NCBI GenBank assembly: GCA_012960925.1
Contig: DUAG01000003.1
Span: 1-47,509, forward strand
Reading direction: 5' to 3'
DNA from: Candidatus Manganitrophaceae bacterium
GTDB lineage: Bacteria > Nitrospirota > Nitrospiria > SBBL01 > JAADHI01
DNA length: 47,509 nucleotides
Under the pieces are notes generated by a model that saw nothing but the letters and a program-made list of their open reading frames with translations, was not told the DNA's origin and did not search any database. Positions 35,041 through 43,841 of this stretch are shown here, piece after piece. How positions within the stretch are numbered: the stretch's first letter is position 1; every line of letters starts with the position of its first letter. Made by a program: the position numbers and the translations under genes.

Positions 35041-37524
35041 GTGTCCAAAAGCGAGGATGTCATGAATGTAAAAAAAGGGATTAAACAACCCATTCTATGG
35101 GGAAGTCTTCTTTTCATGATTCTGCTCTTCATCCCGGCCACCGCTCTCTTTGCCGAGACCGTCGAATCTGTTTATCGGGATATTCCAGGCATTGGCAGTC
35201 GAAACCTTATCTGGGTGTTGTCCCAGGTCCATATCCTGTTCGGGGCCTTTGTCTTGGGTGTGCCGATGTTTATTATCACCATCGAGGTGATCGGCATCAT
35301 GACAAAGGAGAAACGCTACGATCGCCTGGCCCTGGAGTTTATGGATTTGATTGTTGCCTGTTTTGCGACGACGGCCATGGTCGGGATTCTCTTTCTTTTT
35401 TCGCTGCTCGTCTTCTACCCTACCCTCATGACGGCCATGGCAGATATTTTTAAGCCCACCTATTTTGTCTATGTTTTCCTTTTCTTATACGAGACCCTTT
35501 CGGTGTATGTCTACTGGGACCGTTGGGAGAAGTGGCAAAACAGAAAAGGCCTTCATCTTTTCTGGGGGGTCATGCTTAATATTGCGGGGCTATTGCTTGT
35601 CATTCTGCCAAGCGGATTTCTTTCTTTTCAGGCCAGTCCGGTCGTTCTGAATCCGGATTTGGGTCCCTGGGCGAAGGCCTGGACCGCAATCAACAACCCG
35701 ACCTGGCTTCCGGTGATCATCCACCGGGTGGTGGGGAACCTGATCCTGGGTGGATTTGTCTGCGGGGCCTATGCGGGCGTGGCTTATCTGGGCGCAAAGA
35801 CTCAGGAAGAGCGGGAGCATTACGACTGGATGGGTTATATCGGGAATTTTATCGGCGTCTTCGGCCTTCTTCCGATGCCTTTTGCGGGTTATTTTCTGAT
35901 GCGGGAAGTCTATGAATACAACCAGCAAATGGGAATTACGCTCATGGGAGGGATCTTGTCCTGGCTATTCATCCTCCAGGCGGTGCTGATCGGTGTTCTT
36001 TTTGTCGGGTCAAATTATTATTTCTGGCAGGGGATTGCCTATCGAACGCATTCTGCGCCGAAATACAAGAAGCCGATCATCATTATGCTGGTTGTACTGG
36101 TGGCTTCTTTTTCTGTCTGGCTCACACCGCATTCTCTTGTGGCCAGTGTCTCGGAAGCCAGGGCGATGGGGGGGGCACATCATCCTTTACTGGGTGTCTT
36201 TGGCGTGATGTCGGCAAAGTTAACGGTTGTCAATCTAATGATTCTAACAACCTTCGTCTGTTTTCTGCTCTACTGGCGAGCCGATAAGGTCATTACCGTA
36301 AAGTGGGGGAAATGGGCAAATATTTTCACAGTTCTTCTCCTCACCTCGGCAGTGATTGTCATTATCTGGTTGGGGGTTTATGGTTATTTTGTTCCCTCTG
36401 TTTATCGCGTGAATGTCCTTTCGGTAGCCCAGGTCCTGGCGGTGCTCTTTTGTCTTTTTACAATTACGCCCCTCACCGCACTCTCATTGAAGTCTGCAAA
36501 GCTGACCCATAAGATGAAGTGGGGGGTAATGCCGGCGCGCTCTCAATATGCCTTGGTGATCAATGCCGTTTTTGTGGTGTTGACCATGGCCCTGATGGGC
36601 TATGCCCGCTCCGCTTCGCGGGTCCATTGGCATATCTACGGCGTATTGGAAGATACCTCTCCATATGCCTATACGCCGACACTCGGGCTTGCTTCCTTCC
36701 TTTTTGTCTTGTCCACCGCGATCTTCTGCATATTGGTCGGCATTGTCTTTTGGACCTCGCATACAATTCGCCATAATCGCTTTTCAACACGATACTTTTT
36801 TCTGGCCCCAGTCTTTATGTGGTTTACCGAGCTCTTCAGCGATAGACCTAAAGAGCGCCCAAGTATTCCACAGGGGGGTGGAAAGTATGTTATTACAAAG
36901 GTATCACTTGTTGTGGGCCTGTTTTTGTTTGCATACAGCTATGTTGGCTATCAGGTCCCGCAAAAGATCGGGTTCCCTCCTGAAAAGAAGGGGTTGGATC
37001 TTACAAAGATCAAAACCAAGGCAGATATGGTTCAAATTGGTCAGGATATTTTCTACAGCAAGGGACAGTGCGCCCTTTGTCATGCAATCGGGGCGGGCGC
37101 GGGACGCTGTCCTAATTTGTCGGGCGTGGGGGCGCGACTAACACGCGAATTTATCTATGAGACGCTGACAAAACCCGATGCCTATGTAAAACTGGACTTC
37201 ACTACAGCACTTCCGGTGAGTTTCTCAGCGCAAATGCCTGCCATCAATAAACCGCCCATTGGGCTCACAGAAGAGGAACTTATTACTATAATTGCCTTTG
37301 TTCAGAGCAATGGCGGAAAAGTAACAGTGACGCCTGAGGATTTGGCTTGGTTGGCAGATGGCCCGGCATTGGAAATGCACGATGTGATCCCTGAGGTGGA
37401 GCCTGCGGAATTGATTGAGGAAGAATCTGAGGAAGCCTCGGAAGAGTTGGCAATGATTCATGGGGAATCATCAGAAAAAAATAAACATTTTATTGTGGCG
37501 AATTCAAGAATAGGTGAAGAATAG
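35041..37524 (+). CDS. Cytochrome bd-like oxidase subunit I fused to a c-type cytochrome domain
   Basis: An 827-residue membrane protein with about 14 helices. The first half resembles CydA: H64 in 'QVHILFGAFVLG' aligns with the heme b595 ligand, E151 in 'YETLSVYVYWDRW' with the conserved helix-3 Glu, and H228 in 'IIHRVVGNLILGG' with a heme b558 ligand. The C-terminus is a periplasmic cytochrome c domain (C677, C680, H681). An acidic tail follows. GTG 35041 has GAGGA upstream; ATG 35062 is also possible. No CydB is present. It may oxidise quinol or cytochrome c at a bd-type site; whether it reduces O2 is inference. Confidence 0.83.
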   Translation: MSKSEDVMNVKKGIKQPILWGSLLFMILLFIPATALFAETVESVYRDIPGIGSRNLIWVLSQVHILFGAFVLGVPMFIITIEVIGIMTKEKRYDRLALEFMDLIVACFATTAMVGILFLFSLLVFYPTLMTAMADIFKPTYFVYVFLFLYETLSVYVYWDRWEKWQNRKGLHLFWGVMLNIAGLLLVILPSGFLSFQASPVVLNPDLGPWAKAWTAINNPTWLPVIIHRVVGNLILGGFVCGAYAGVAYLGAKTQEEREHYDWMGYIGNFIGVFGLLPMPFAGYFLMREVYEYNQQMGITLMGGILSWLFILQAVLIGVLFVGSNYYFWQGIAYRTHSAPKYKKPIIIMLVVLVASFSVWLTPHSLVASVSEARAMGGAHHPLLGVFGVMSAKLTVVNLMILTTFVCFLLYWRADKVITVKWGKWANIFTVLLLTSAVIVIIWLGVYGYFVPSVYRVNVLSVAQVLAVLFCLFTITPLTALSLKSAKLTHKMKWGVMPARSQYALVINAVFVVLTMALMGYARSASRVHWHIYGVLEDTSPYAYTPTLGLASFLFVLSTAIFCILVGIVFWTSHTIRHNRFSTRYFFLAPVFMWFTELFSDRPKERPSIPQGGGKYVITKVSLVVGLFLFAYSYVGYQVPQKIGFPPEKKGLDLTKIKTKADMVQIGQDIFYSKGQCALCHAIGAGAGRCPNLSGVGARLTREFIYETLTKPDAYVKLDFTTALPVSFSAQMPAINKPPIGLTEEELITIIAFVQSNGGKVTVTPEDLAWLADGPALEMHDVIPEVEPAELIEEESEEASEELAMIHGESSEKNKHFIVANSRIGEE

Positions 37525-38347
37525 ATTGCGAATTGAGCATAAGAAAAACAGGATAATTGTCTTCTTCTTAATGGTTTTTATGCTCGTCTTGGCGGGTTGT
37601 GAGGATGAACATGTCGCCAAAGGGCATAAAATCTTTAGTCGCTATTGCTCAGCCTGTCATGGAGAGGATGGGGATGGGAAGGGATACAATGCGAACAATC
37701 TTGACCCAGTTCCTCGAGATTTGACCGATGGCGATGAGGATTATATGGCCAAGCTCTCAAATGACGAAATCTATGAGGTGCTTCAGGTTGGTGGCTACGG
37801 CGTTGATCTCTCAGGGGGGATGCCGGTTTGGGGAAAGGTTTTTTCAGAGGAAGAGCTCTGGTCGCTTGTTGCCTTTGTTCGGACGCTTCATCCCAATGAG
37901 GCCATTGAAATTGCCTTCACAAAGCCTGATTCTGAGGAACCGTTATTCGAGAAAAAACGCTTACGATATCCCAAGGTTCGAGAAAAAAAGTTTTATGATC
38001 TTCTTGAGGCCCTGGCTCCGGATGAAGATACTTTTCAGGAGCAGGTGGTGTTGGGGGAAGAGATCTACGCTGAGGTGGGATGTAATGCCTGTCACAGGGT
38101 TCATGGGGAAGGTGGGGAGTTAGGGCCTGATTTGTCGGGGGCCGGGTTTATGCTCCAGACGCAATTTATCTTTCGTTGGATACTGAATCCCCAGTCATTC
38201 AAGCCGAAAACAAGAATGGCCAACTTAGACTTAAACGACGAGGATGCTTTTGCGATTTCACTTTATATAAGCACGCTCAAATCGGCATCAGCAGAAAATG
38301 ACGTTCCGGATGAAGAAGATCGTAATGCTGAGGACGAGGGGGTATAG
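37514..38347 (+). CDS. Diheme cytochrome c lipoprotein
   Basis: A 277-residue lipoprotein (lipobox 'LAGC') with two class I heme c domains: 'CSACHGEDGDGKG' and 'CNACHRVHGEGGELGP'. Distal Met candidates are in 'GGMPVWGKVF' and 'TRMANLDL'. It is strongly acidic, especially at the C-terminus. The GTG start at 37514 overlaps the oxidase gene by 11 nt, so it is translationally coupled. It would sit on the periplasmic side, probably passing electrons to or from the fused cytochrome domain of the oxidase. Confidence 0.82.
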   Translation: MKNRLRIEHKKNRIIVFFLMVFMLVLAGCEDEHVAKGHKIFSRYCSACHGEDGDGKGYNANNLDPVPRDLTDGDEDYMAKLSNDEIYEVLQVGGYGVDLSGGMPVWGKVFSEEELWSLVAFVRTLHPNEAIEIAFTKPDSEEPLFEKKRLRYPKVREKKFYDLLEALAPDEDTFQEQVVLGEEIYAEVGCNACHRVHGEGGELGPDLSGAGFMLQTQFIFRWILNPQSFKPKTRMANLDLNDEDAFAISLYISTLKSASAENDVPDEEDRNAEDEGV

Positions 38348-38349
38348 GA

Positions 38350-39099
38350 ATGAAAATGCCACTGATCGCTAAAGCCGCAACGCTTGAATTTACAATCTAC
38401 CTTTTCATCAAGGTCGGTATTCCGATGTTTACAAGTCCGCTTCCATCCAGTGTCATTGCAATGTATATGATACTGGTCACCATCTCAATCTTGCTCTATG
38501 TGTCCATCTATGAAGATGACTTCGGGAGTTTTTATATCCCCATTACCGAGTTTATTCGAGGTGATGAAGAGGATAAACCGGGTCGGAAGATGAGCCGGGT
38601 TGCTGTTTTGATCATGATCCCCCTGTTTTTTGGTTTTCGTACCTATGAGAGTGTGAAACCTAATTTTGAGCCTCCCTTTCCGCAGCGTGTCATTCATCCT
38701 GCGCCTCCGGGGTCGGCTGCAGGCTTCGTGAATCCTTATAGGGAGGATGAAGCAAATCATGAGAAGTATGTCCAGGAGGGGAGAGAGGTTTTTTATCGTA
38801 ATTGTGTTTTCTGTCATGGCGACAAACTGGATGGAAAGGGTTTCTTTGCCCATGCCTTGAATGTTAAACCCGCCAATTTTGCAGATCCAACCACGATCTC
38901 CATGCTGATGGAATCTTTTGTCTTCTGGCGGGTCAAGACGGGAGGAATTGGGCTTCCTGAAGAGGCAACCCCCTGGGATTCTGCAATGCCGAGATGGGAA
39001 TTGATTTTATCAGAAGAGGAACGATGGAAGGTCATTATGTTTTTGTATGATTATACCGGATGGAAACCAAGAACCTGGGAGTTAGAGGCAGATGAGTAA
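38350..39099 (+). CDS. Membrane-anchored monoheme cytochrome c
   Basis: A 249-residue protein with two or three N-terminal membrane helices ('VIAMYMILVTISILLYVSI', 'VAVLIMIPLFFGF') and one periplasmic heme c site ('CVFCHGDKLDGKG'). A distal Met candidate is in 'DSAMPRWELILSEEERWKV'. The start ATG 38350 is 2 nt after the previous stop, and the end overlaps the next start by 8 nt. Its tight coupling with the genes around it suggests a subunit of the same complex as the CydA-like protein, perhaps an anchor for electron transfer. Confidence 0.82.
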   Translation: MKMPLIAKAATLEFTIYLFIKVGIPMFTSPLPSSVIAMYMILVTISILLYVSIYEDDFGSFYIPITEFIRGDEEDKPGRKMSRVAVLIMIPLFFGFRTYESVKPNFEPPFPQRVIHPAPPGSAAGFVNPYREDEANHEKYVQEGREVFYRNCVFCHGDKLDGKGFFAHALNVKPANFADPTTISMLMESFVFWRVKTGGIGLPEEATPWDSAMPRWELILSEEERWKVIMFLYDYTGWKPRTWELEADE

Positions 39100-40663
39100 T
39101 CTGTTAATAAAAAGAACAGGATATATTTTCTTGCTACTGGTTACGTTTGGGCTGGGTTTGGGAGACTTCGTCTACGCGGACGAGGAGGATGGATCTGCCT
39201 CTCAGTCTGCTGAGGAGGAAGATCTTCCTGGGGATGATATGGCTGCCGGGAAGAAGATTTACGAAAAACGATGTATTTCCTGTCACGGGATTGAGGGCGA
39301 TGGAGATGGACCTGCCGCAGACCTCTTTCAGCCGAAGCCAAGAAGTTTTAAAAAAGGGGAGTTCAAGTATCGAACGACTCCGCGGGGGGATATGCCGACA
39401 GATGACGATCTTTTTAAAGTGGTCACGCATGGACTCCCGGGTACGGGAATGCCCGATTGGGCAGATATTTTAAATGAAAAGAAGCGAAGGCAGGTCATCA
39501 AGTACATCAAGACCTTTTCAACGAAATGGGACGAGCAGACAGAGGCGCCGCACGTTGTTACGGTGGGTGAGCTCATCCCTTCTAGTGCGGAGAGTATTGA
39601 TAGAGGGAAGAAGCAATTTACTTCATTGGGTTGTACTATTTGCCATGGAGCAGAAGGCCGGGGTGATGGACCCACAGCACTCTTTTTGAAAAACCACCGC
39701 GGTGATCCGGTCTACCCCAGGAATCTGAATAAGAACTGGCTGTTTCGGGGAGGTGGTGAGGCGAAAGATATCTATATGCGGGTCAACACCGGGATTAATG
39801 GAACCCCGATGCCTTCATTTGCGGCGAAACTCGACAATGAAAAGAGCTGGGATTTGGCAAATTTTGTCCGATCGCTTTCACCCGATAAGAAGCCCGAAGG
39901 AGGATCACTGATCAAGGCACGACTTATTGAGGGGGCAATCCCAACGGATCCGAACGATCCGCTGTGGGAGGAAACAGAGGAAAACTGGTTTCCGATGATG
40001 GGGCAGATTTCATTTAAGACGCGGCTCTTTAAACCGACAGTAACCGACATTACGGTGAAATCACTTTTTAACGAGACCGAAATTGGATTTATGTTGAAGT
40101 GGGATGATCGGAGTAAAAGCAAGGCAAGTAAGGCAGGTGCGAAAATTACTACTTATACAGATCAGGTTGCAATACAGTTTCCTGAGCATCTCCAGCCGGG
40201 TGGGGTTAAAAAGCCCTATTTTATCATGGGGGATGAAAAACTGGGCGTGAATCTATGGAACTGGGTCTCGGAAGGGGATCGACTCGTCGAGACGAATGCA
40301 AACGGGGTATGGAATAATAGTGAGGTGGCACAGGAAGGATTGGATATTTCCGGTCAAGGCGTATTTAAGGATGGACAATATCGTGTTGTGATGAAGCGCG
40401 CATTGCAGACTGCGGACAAGGAAAAAGATATACAATTTGAAGTTGGCGTGTTTTATCCGATTGCTTTTTTTGCGATGGACGGAACGAATGGGGAGACTGA
40501 TTCAAGACGGTCCATTACCCCGTGGTATTTTATTTTTATGGAACCCGAAATTGATAAAACGATCTATTTTTACCCGCCGGTCGTTGTGGTCTTTGTATTC
40601 GGTATCCAGTTTGTTCTCGTCAAATGGTTGAAGAAGAATTATAAAAAATCCGGGAAGGGATAG
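39092..40663 (+). CDS. Diheme cytochrome c with ethylbenzene-dehydrogenase-gamma (NxrC-like) domain
   Basis: A 523-residue protein. Signal peptide, then two class I cytochrome c domains ('CISCHGIEGDGDG', 'CTICHGAEGRGDG'), then a beta-rich domain starting near residue 285 ('NDPLWEETEENWFPM', 'IGFMLKWDDRSKS') matching the EB_dh heme b-binding fold, and a C-terminal helix ('PPVVVVFVFGIQFVLV') with a basic tail. In DMSO-reductase family enzymes such as nitrite oxidoreductase and ethylbenzene dehydrogenase, the gamma subunit with this fold takes electrons from the beta subunit. No molybdoenzyme is encoded here, so it may serve another donor. It overlaps the preceding gene by 8 nt. Confidence 0.82.
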   Translation: MSNLLIKRTGYIFLLLVTFGLGLGDFVYADEEDGSASQSAEEEDLPGDDMAAGKKIYEKRCISCHGIEGDGDGPAADLFQPKPRSFKKGEFKYRTTPRGDMPTDDDLFKVVTHGLPGTGMPDWADILNEKKRRQVIKYIKTFSTKWDEQTEAPHVVTVGELIPSSAESIDRGKKQFTSLGCTICHGAEGRGDGPTALFLKNHRGDPVYPRNLNKNWLFRGGGEAKDIYMRVNTGINGTPMPSFAAKLDNEKSWDLANFVRSLSPDKKPEGGSLIKARLIEGAIPTDPNDPLWEETEENWFPMMGQISFKTRLFKPTVTDITVKSLFNETEIGFMLKWDDRSKSKASKAGAKITTYTDQVAIQFPEHLQPGGVKKPYFIMGDEKLGVNLWNWVSEGDRLVETNANGVWNNSEVAQEGLDISGQGVFKDGQYRVVMKRALQTADKEKDIQFEVGVFYPIAFFAMDGTNGETDSRRSITPWYFIFMEPEIDKTIYFYPPVVVVFVFGIQFVLVKWLKKNYKKSGKG

Positions 40664-40706
40664 GGTGAAAATTCCGAAATCCGGTAGTTTAAAGCGGGGT
40701 GGGGCG

Positions 40707-40735
40707 TTGACATTATAAGCGCAGCGTTTTACAAT
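40707..40735 (+). promoter_or_regulatory. Strong internal sigma70-type promoter
   Basis: TTGACA (40707-40712), 17 nt, TACAAT (40730-40735). It stands between the NxrC-like gene and the anchored CarboxypepD_reg-like gene. It could express the Rieske/cytochrome b half separately from the oxidase half. Transcription would start near 40742, very close to the next gene. Confidence 0.6.
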
Positions 40736-40752
40736 GCGGGACTTTTTAATCT

Positions 40753-41310
40753 TTGTTGGGGATAGCGATTTCGGGGGAGTCCTGGATTGGGGAAATCCAG
40801 AGAGATTTCATTTATATCGGGACCCTCGGAATTATCTGTTCCCTCCTTTTTACCCTCGGATTTTCAGGTTCTGCCTTGGCAACGCATGAGGCGGATCATC
40901 GATTCACGATATCGGGTTATGTCCGGGATGCGGCAGGAAAGCCGCTCTCCGGTTCCCTCGTCATACTGGAACATAAAGGCGGGGTCAAGAAAGAGAAAAA
41001 ATCAGATCCTCGTGGATATTATGAGGTTATGTTTCACCTTCATAATGACAACATTGGGGATGAGATTTTTGTTTCGGTCGGCGATGTTGTTCGAAAAATA
41101 ATGGTTCAGTTTGACCCTGACGATCGGTTTACGGATCGACGCAGTGAGCCTGTCAATTTTGGCGCGGCGAGCAAGGATACTTCTGAGTGGATCTACTGGA
41201 GCGGCGGAGTCGCTCTTATCCTAAGTGCCCTTGTATATTTGCGGGCATTTAAAAAAAAGAAGCCAAGGCAAAAGAGAAGAAAGAAAGATAAGATTCGCAA
41301 AAGAAAATAA
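40753..41310 (+). CDS. Anchored periplasmic protein with CarboxypepD_reg-like beta domain
   Basis: A protein of about 175-185 residues: signal helix ('LGIICSLLFTLGFSGSALA'), a beta-sandwich starting 'FTISGYVRDAAGKPLSGSLV' that matches carboxypeptidase-regulatory-like domains, a second membrane helix ('WIYWSGGVALILSALVYL'), and a very basic tail. It probably binds or positions a partner on the outer face of the membrane. The start is uncertain: TTG 40753/40756 lacks a ribosome site, while GGGGGAG (40773-40779) would serve an ATT at 40786. It lies upstream of the Rieske gene and is probably cotranscribed. Confidence 0.65.
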   Translation: MLGIAISGESWIGEIQRDFIYIGTLGIICSLLFTLGFSGSALATHEADHRFTISGYVRDAAGKPLSGSLVILEHKGGVKKEKKSDPRGYYEVMFHLHNDNIGDEIFVSVGDVVRKIMVQFDPDDRFTDRRSEPVNFGAASKDTSEWIYWSGGVALILSALVYLRAFKKKKPRQKRRKKDKIRKRK

Positions 41311-41317
41311 TTGTAAT

Positions 41318-41354
41318 CTTGGCAAGAACGTACAAACAGGTGTTTCTCGCCAAG
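41318..41354. repeat. Inverted repeat (hairpin) ahead of the Rieske gene
   Basis: CTTGGCAAGAAC (41318-41329) pairs with GTTTCTCGCCAAG (41342-41354) around a 12-nt loop, with one bulge and one mismatch. There is no run of T after it, so it is not a typical terminator. It could be an mRNA-processing or stability element, or an attenuator. Confidence 0.45.
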
Positions 41355-41418
41355 TAAGCGCAGAGTGCTTTAAAGAACCCTTTTTCTTTTGTGTGTAGGT
41401 GTTCGGAGGATTTAAAAC

Positions 41419-41979
41419 ATGAAGCCGGGTGAAAAAAAAGAAGAATCGACCGAGGAGGTCAGCCGAAGGAAATTCATCACCATGATGAGCTTGGGCGTCG
41501 GGTGGGGTGGCATTTTGGCGTCACTTGGAGGTATCGGCGCCGGAGCCCTTCGGTTTATGGTTCCAAGTGTACTCTATGAGCCACCCACCATTTTTAAGAT
41601 CGGAAGACCGGAAGTTTACGGGGTCGGTGTTGACACAAAATTAAAAAAAGAGCGCCAGATTTGGGTCGTTCGAAATGAGCGTGGGATCTATGTTCTCGTG
41701 TCGATTTGTCGGCACTTGGGGTGTACGCCGAACTGGTTCGGGGATCAGAAGCTCTTTCGATGTCCCTGTCATGGCAGCATCTATGATACCCGCGGAAATG
41801 TGGTCGGAGGCCCGGCACCAAGAACTTTATGGCGGGCGGCCATTTCGATTGATCCGGTTGATGGACAGATCATCGTTGATTTTAGTACGCGGCAGGATCC
41901 TGATCCAAAAGGAACAGAGGAAGGCCTGATGGTTGAAGAGATGAGTCGTGAGGTGGAACCCTACTTTCTAAAGGTTTAG
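41419..41979 (+). CDS. Rieske [2Fe-2S] subunit of a bc-type complex
   Basis: A 186-residue Rieske protein of the quinol:cytochrome c oxidoreductase family. A twin-arginine-like 'SRRKFIT' precedes the N-terminal membrane anchor. The cluster motifs are C97-x-H99-x2-C102 ('CRHLGC') and C115-P-C117-H118 ('CPCHGS'), so the two His and two Cys ligands are present, with C102 and C117 as the likely disulfide. It passes electrons from quinol to a cytochrome c. GGAGGA precedes ATG 41419. The cytochrome b halves follow at once. Confidence 0.92.
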   Translation: MKPGEKKEESTEEVSRRKFITMMSLGVGWGGILASLGGIGAGALRFMVPSVLYEPPTIFKIGRPEVYGVGVDTKLKKERQIWVVRNERGIYVLVSICRHLGCTPNWFGDQKLFRCPCHGSIYDTRGNVVGGPAPRTLWRAAISIDPVDGQIIVDFSTRQDPDPKGTEEGLMVEEMSREVEPYFLKV

Positions 41980-42015
41980 TCCTAAAGGTATTGTTGTGGA
42001 GGAGATAAAGGTCTC

Positions 42016-42786
42016 ATGTTGAAGTTGCTTGAGCGGGTTTTAGCGGTTGCCAGAACAACGCAGGTCTGGAAGTCAATATTCAGGCATGGTTTCCCAAGTA
42101 CGGACGGTAACCGTGCCTTGGTCATGTTCAGTAATGTCATTCTCCATCTCCATCCTGTCAGGGTTCGACGAGGTGCCCTTAAGATCAAATTTACCTGGTG
42201 TCTGGGTGGTTTGACCTTCCTGTTTTTCATCCTCCTGGCGATTTCTGGCGTATTTCTCATGTTCTATTATGTCCCGGATACGCGTCAAGCCTACTCCAAT
42301 ATGAAAGATTTAGGCACGGTGATCTACTTCGGGAGCCTGTTCCGGGCGGTTCACCGCTGGTCGGCACACGCGATGGTCTTTTCTGTCTGGATGCATATGA
42401 CCCGTGTTTTTATGACCGGTTCGTACAAACCGCCCAGGGAGTTTAATTGGGTGGTAGGCGTCATTCTTTTGGCGATCACACTGGTATTGAGCTGGACAGG
42501 CTACCTCCTTCCGTGGGATCAGTTGGCCCTTTGGGCGGTCACGGTTGGGGCCAAGATGGCGGAGGCCTCCCCGATGCTTGGGAGTTCCGGGCCGTTTGGC
42601 CCTGAGTTGGGGATGACCTCAAGTAATGATGTCGCGTTTGTTCTTCTCGGAGGAACGGTGGTCGGTCAGAGCGCGCTCCTTAGGTTCTATGTCCTGCACT
42701 GTCTTGCATTGCCATTGGTTACTGCGTTATTCATCGCAGTTCATTTTTGGCGGATACGGAAAGATGGTTTTTCAGGCCCCCTTTAA
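42016..42786 (+). CDS. petB: Cytochrome b N-terminal part (b6-type)
   Basis: A 256-residue, four-helix cytochrome b6-like subunit. Two heme b groups would be bound by H113/H228 and H127/H243; the pair spacings of 14 and 15 are b6-like. C62 in 'WCLGGLTF' aligns with the cysteine that covalently holds heme c_n in b6f complexes. It oxidises and reduces quinone in the inner membrane. GGAGGAGA precedes ATG 42016. The C-terminal half is a separate gene, as in cytochrome b6f and many Nitrospirota and Firmicutes complexes. The symbol is by analogy. Confidence 0.9.
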   Translation: MLKLLERVLAVARTTQVWKSIFRHGFPSTDGNRALVMFSNVILHLHPVRVRRGALKIKFTWCLGGLTFLFFILLAISGVFLMFYYVPDTRQAYSNMKDLGTVIYFGSLFRAVHRWSAHAMVFSVWMHMTRVFMTGSYKPPREFNWVVGVILLAITLVLSWTGYLLPWDQLALWAVTVGAKMAEASPMLGSSGPFGPELGMTSSNDVAFVLLGGTVVGQSALLRFYVLHCLALPLVTALFIAVHFWRIRKDGFSGPL

Positions 42787-42812
42787 TCGATATACCTAAC
42801 TGAGAAGATCCT

Positions 42813-43691
42813 ATGGCAGAAGAAGAATCAAATCCCGGGGCGGTTCAATCAAAGGCACTTGCAAAGGCCCCGGATAAACCCGGCAGGTTTGCCGCACTGT
42901 TGAAGAAGAGCTCCAAAGGGTCGATGGCGCCTGAAGACACGGTACTGGTCTGGCCCCATCTGGTTTATATCGAACTGATTTGTATCCTGTTCGGGGTTGC
43001 ACTCATCCTTTTTCTATCGCTCATCTCCCCTGCACCCCTGGAGGAGTTGGCGAGCGCGGATACAACGCCAAATCCGACCAAGGCACCCTGGTATTTCCTG
43101 GGATTACAGGAGTTACTGGTCTATTTTGATCCATGGCTCGCTGGGGTGGTCTTACCCACGATGATTATCATCGGGCTTGTCCTTATCCCTTACATTGATC
43201 CAAACCCCAAGGGGAAGGGCTACTATACCTTCTCAGAACGCAAGTTCTCGATTATGGGTTTCAGCTTTGGCCTGGCGCTCTGGTACATCCTGATTATTGT
43301 CGGCGTCTGGTTCCGAGGACTGGATTGGTCCTGGTATTGGCCTTGGGACGATCCCCATATGCATCAACCGGCTGGCGCTGTGAAGCTGGTTGACCTTGAG
43401 GTTATTCTGACCAGTGTATTGGGATTAAGTGAGTCGCCCCTCGTGACCTTGGGACGTTATGCGGTCACAATGGCAAATCTGATCACATGGGCTTTTTTCC
43501 TTGGATATTACGCGATCGGGTTTTCGCTTCCCTTTCTTTTTCTGAGAAATTTTTACAGAAGGCTCGGTTTTGTTCGCTATAACCTTGTGATGTTTTTGTT
43601 CCTTTCGATGATGGGCGTTCCCCTGAAAATATTTTTGAGATTACTGGCCGATATTAAATATGTGCTGGTAACCCCCTGGTTTAAGATTTAA
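42813..43691 (+). CDS. Cytochrome b C-terminal part (subunit IV-like, extended)
   Basis: A 292-residue membrane protein, longer than subunit IV of b6f (about 160). The quinol-oxidation motif, PEWY in mitochondria and chloroplasts, reads A91-P92-W93-Y94 ('KAPWYFLGLQELL'). After the three subunit IV-like helices come extra helices, with 'GLDWSWYWPWDDPHMHQP' between, and two more at the C-terminus. The polar N-terminal 40 residues are cytoplasmic. It completes the Qo site with the Rieske protein and the b6-like subunit. Start ATG 42813 is 26 nt after the previous stop. Confidence 0.88.
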   Translation: MAEEESNPGAVQSKALAKAPDKPGRFAALLKKSSKGSMAPEDTVLVWPHLVYIELICILFGVALILFLSLISPAPLEELASADTTPNPTKAPWYFLGLQELLVYFDPWLAGVVLPTMIIIGLVLIPYIDPNPKGKGYYTFSERKFSIMGFSFGLALWYILIIVGVWFRGLDWSWYWPWDDPHMHQPAGAVKLVDLEVILTSVLGLSESPLVTLGRYAVTMANLITWAFFLGYYAIGFSLPFLFLRNFYRRLGFVRYNLVMFLFLSMMGVPLKIFLRLLADIKYVLVTPWFKI

Positions 43692-43709
43692 CGTAAGCTG
43701 GAGCGGAAA

Positions 43710-43841
43710 ATGGATGATTTATGGGCATACCCCTACCGATTGGGAATAGGAATATTCATCGGAGTCGGGACACTTGTTCTTACAGGCTTCTTCGTCGGTA
43801 TTGCGGTTTTGCTTGAGAGATCATTTAAGAAAGATAAATAA
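43710..43841 (+). CDS. 43-residue single-helix membrane peptide of the cytochrome b operon
   Basis: A short frame begins at ATG 43710 with GGAGCGG just upstream, and encodes one hydrophobic helix ('FIGVGTLVLTGFFVGIAVLL') with an acidic/aromatic N-terminus and basic 'RSFKKDK' end. It lies between cytochrome b and the terminal tetraheme cytochrome. Its shape recalls the small PetG/PetN-type or bc1 supernumerary subunits, but no sequence family was recognised. Too short to be called by most gene finders. Confidence 0.6.
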   Translation: MDDLWAYPYRLGIGIFIGVGTLVLTGFFVGIAVLLERSFKKDK

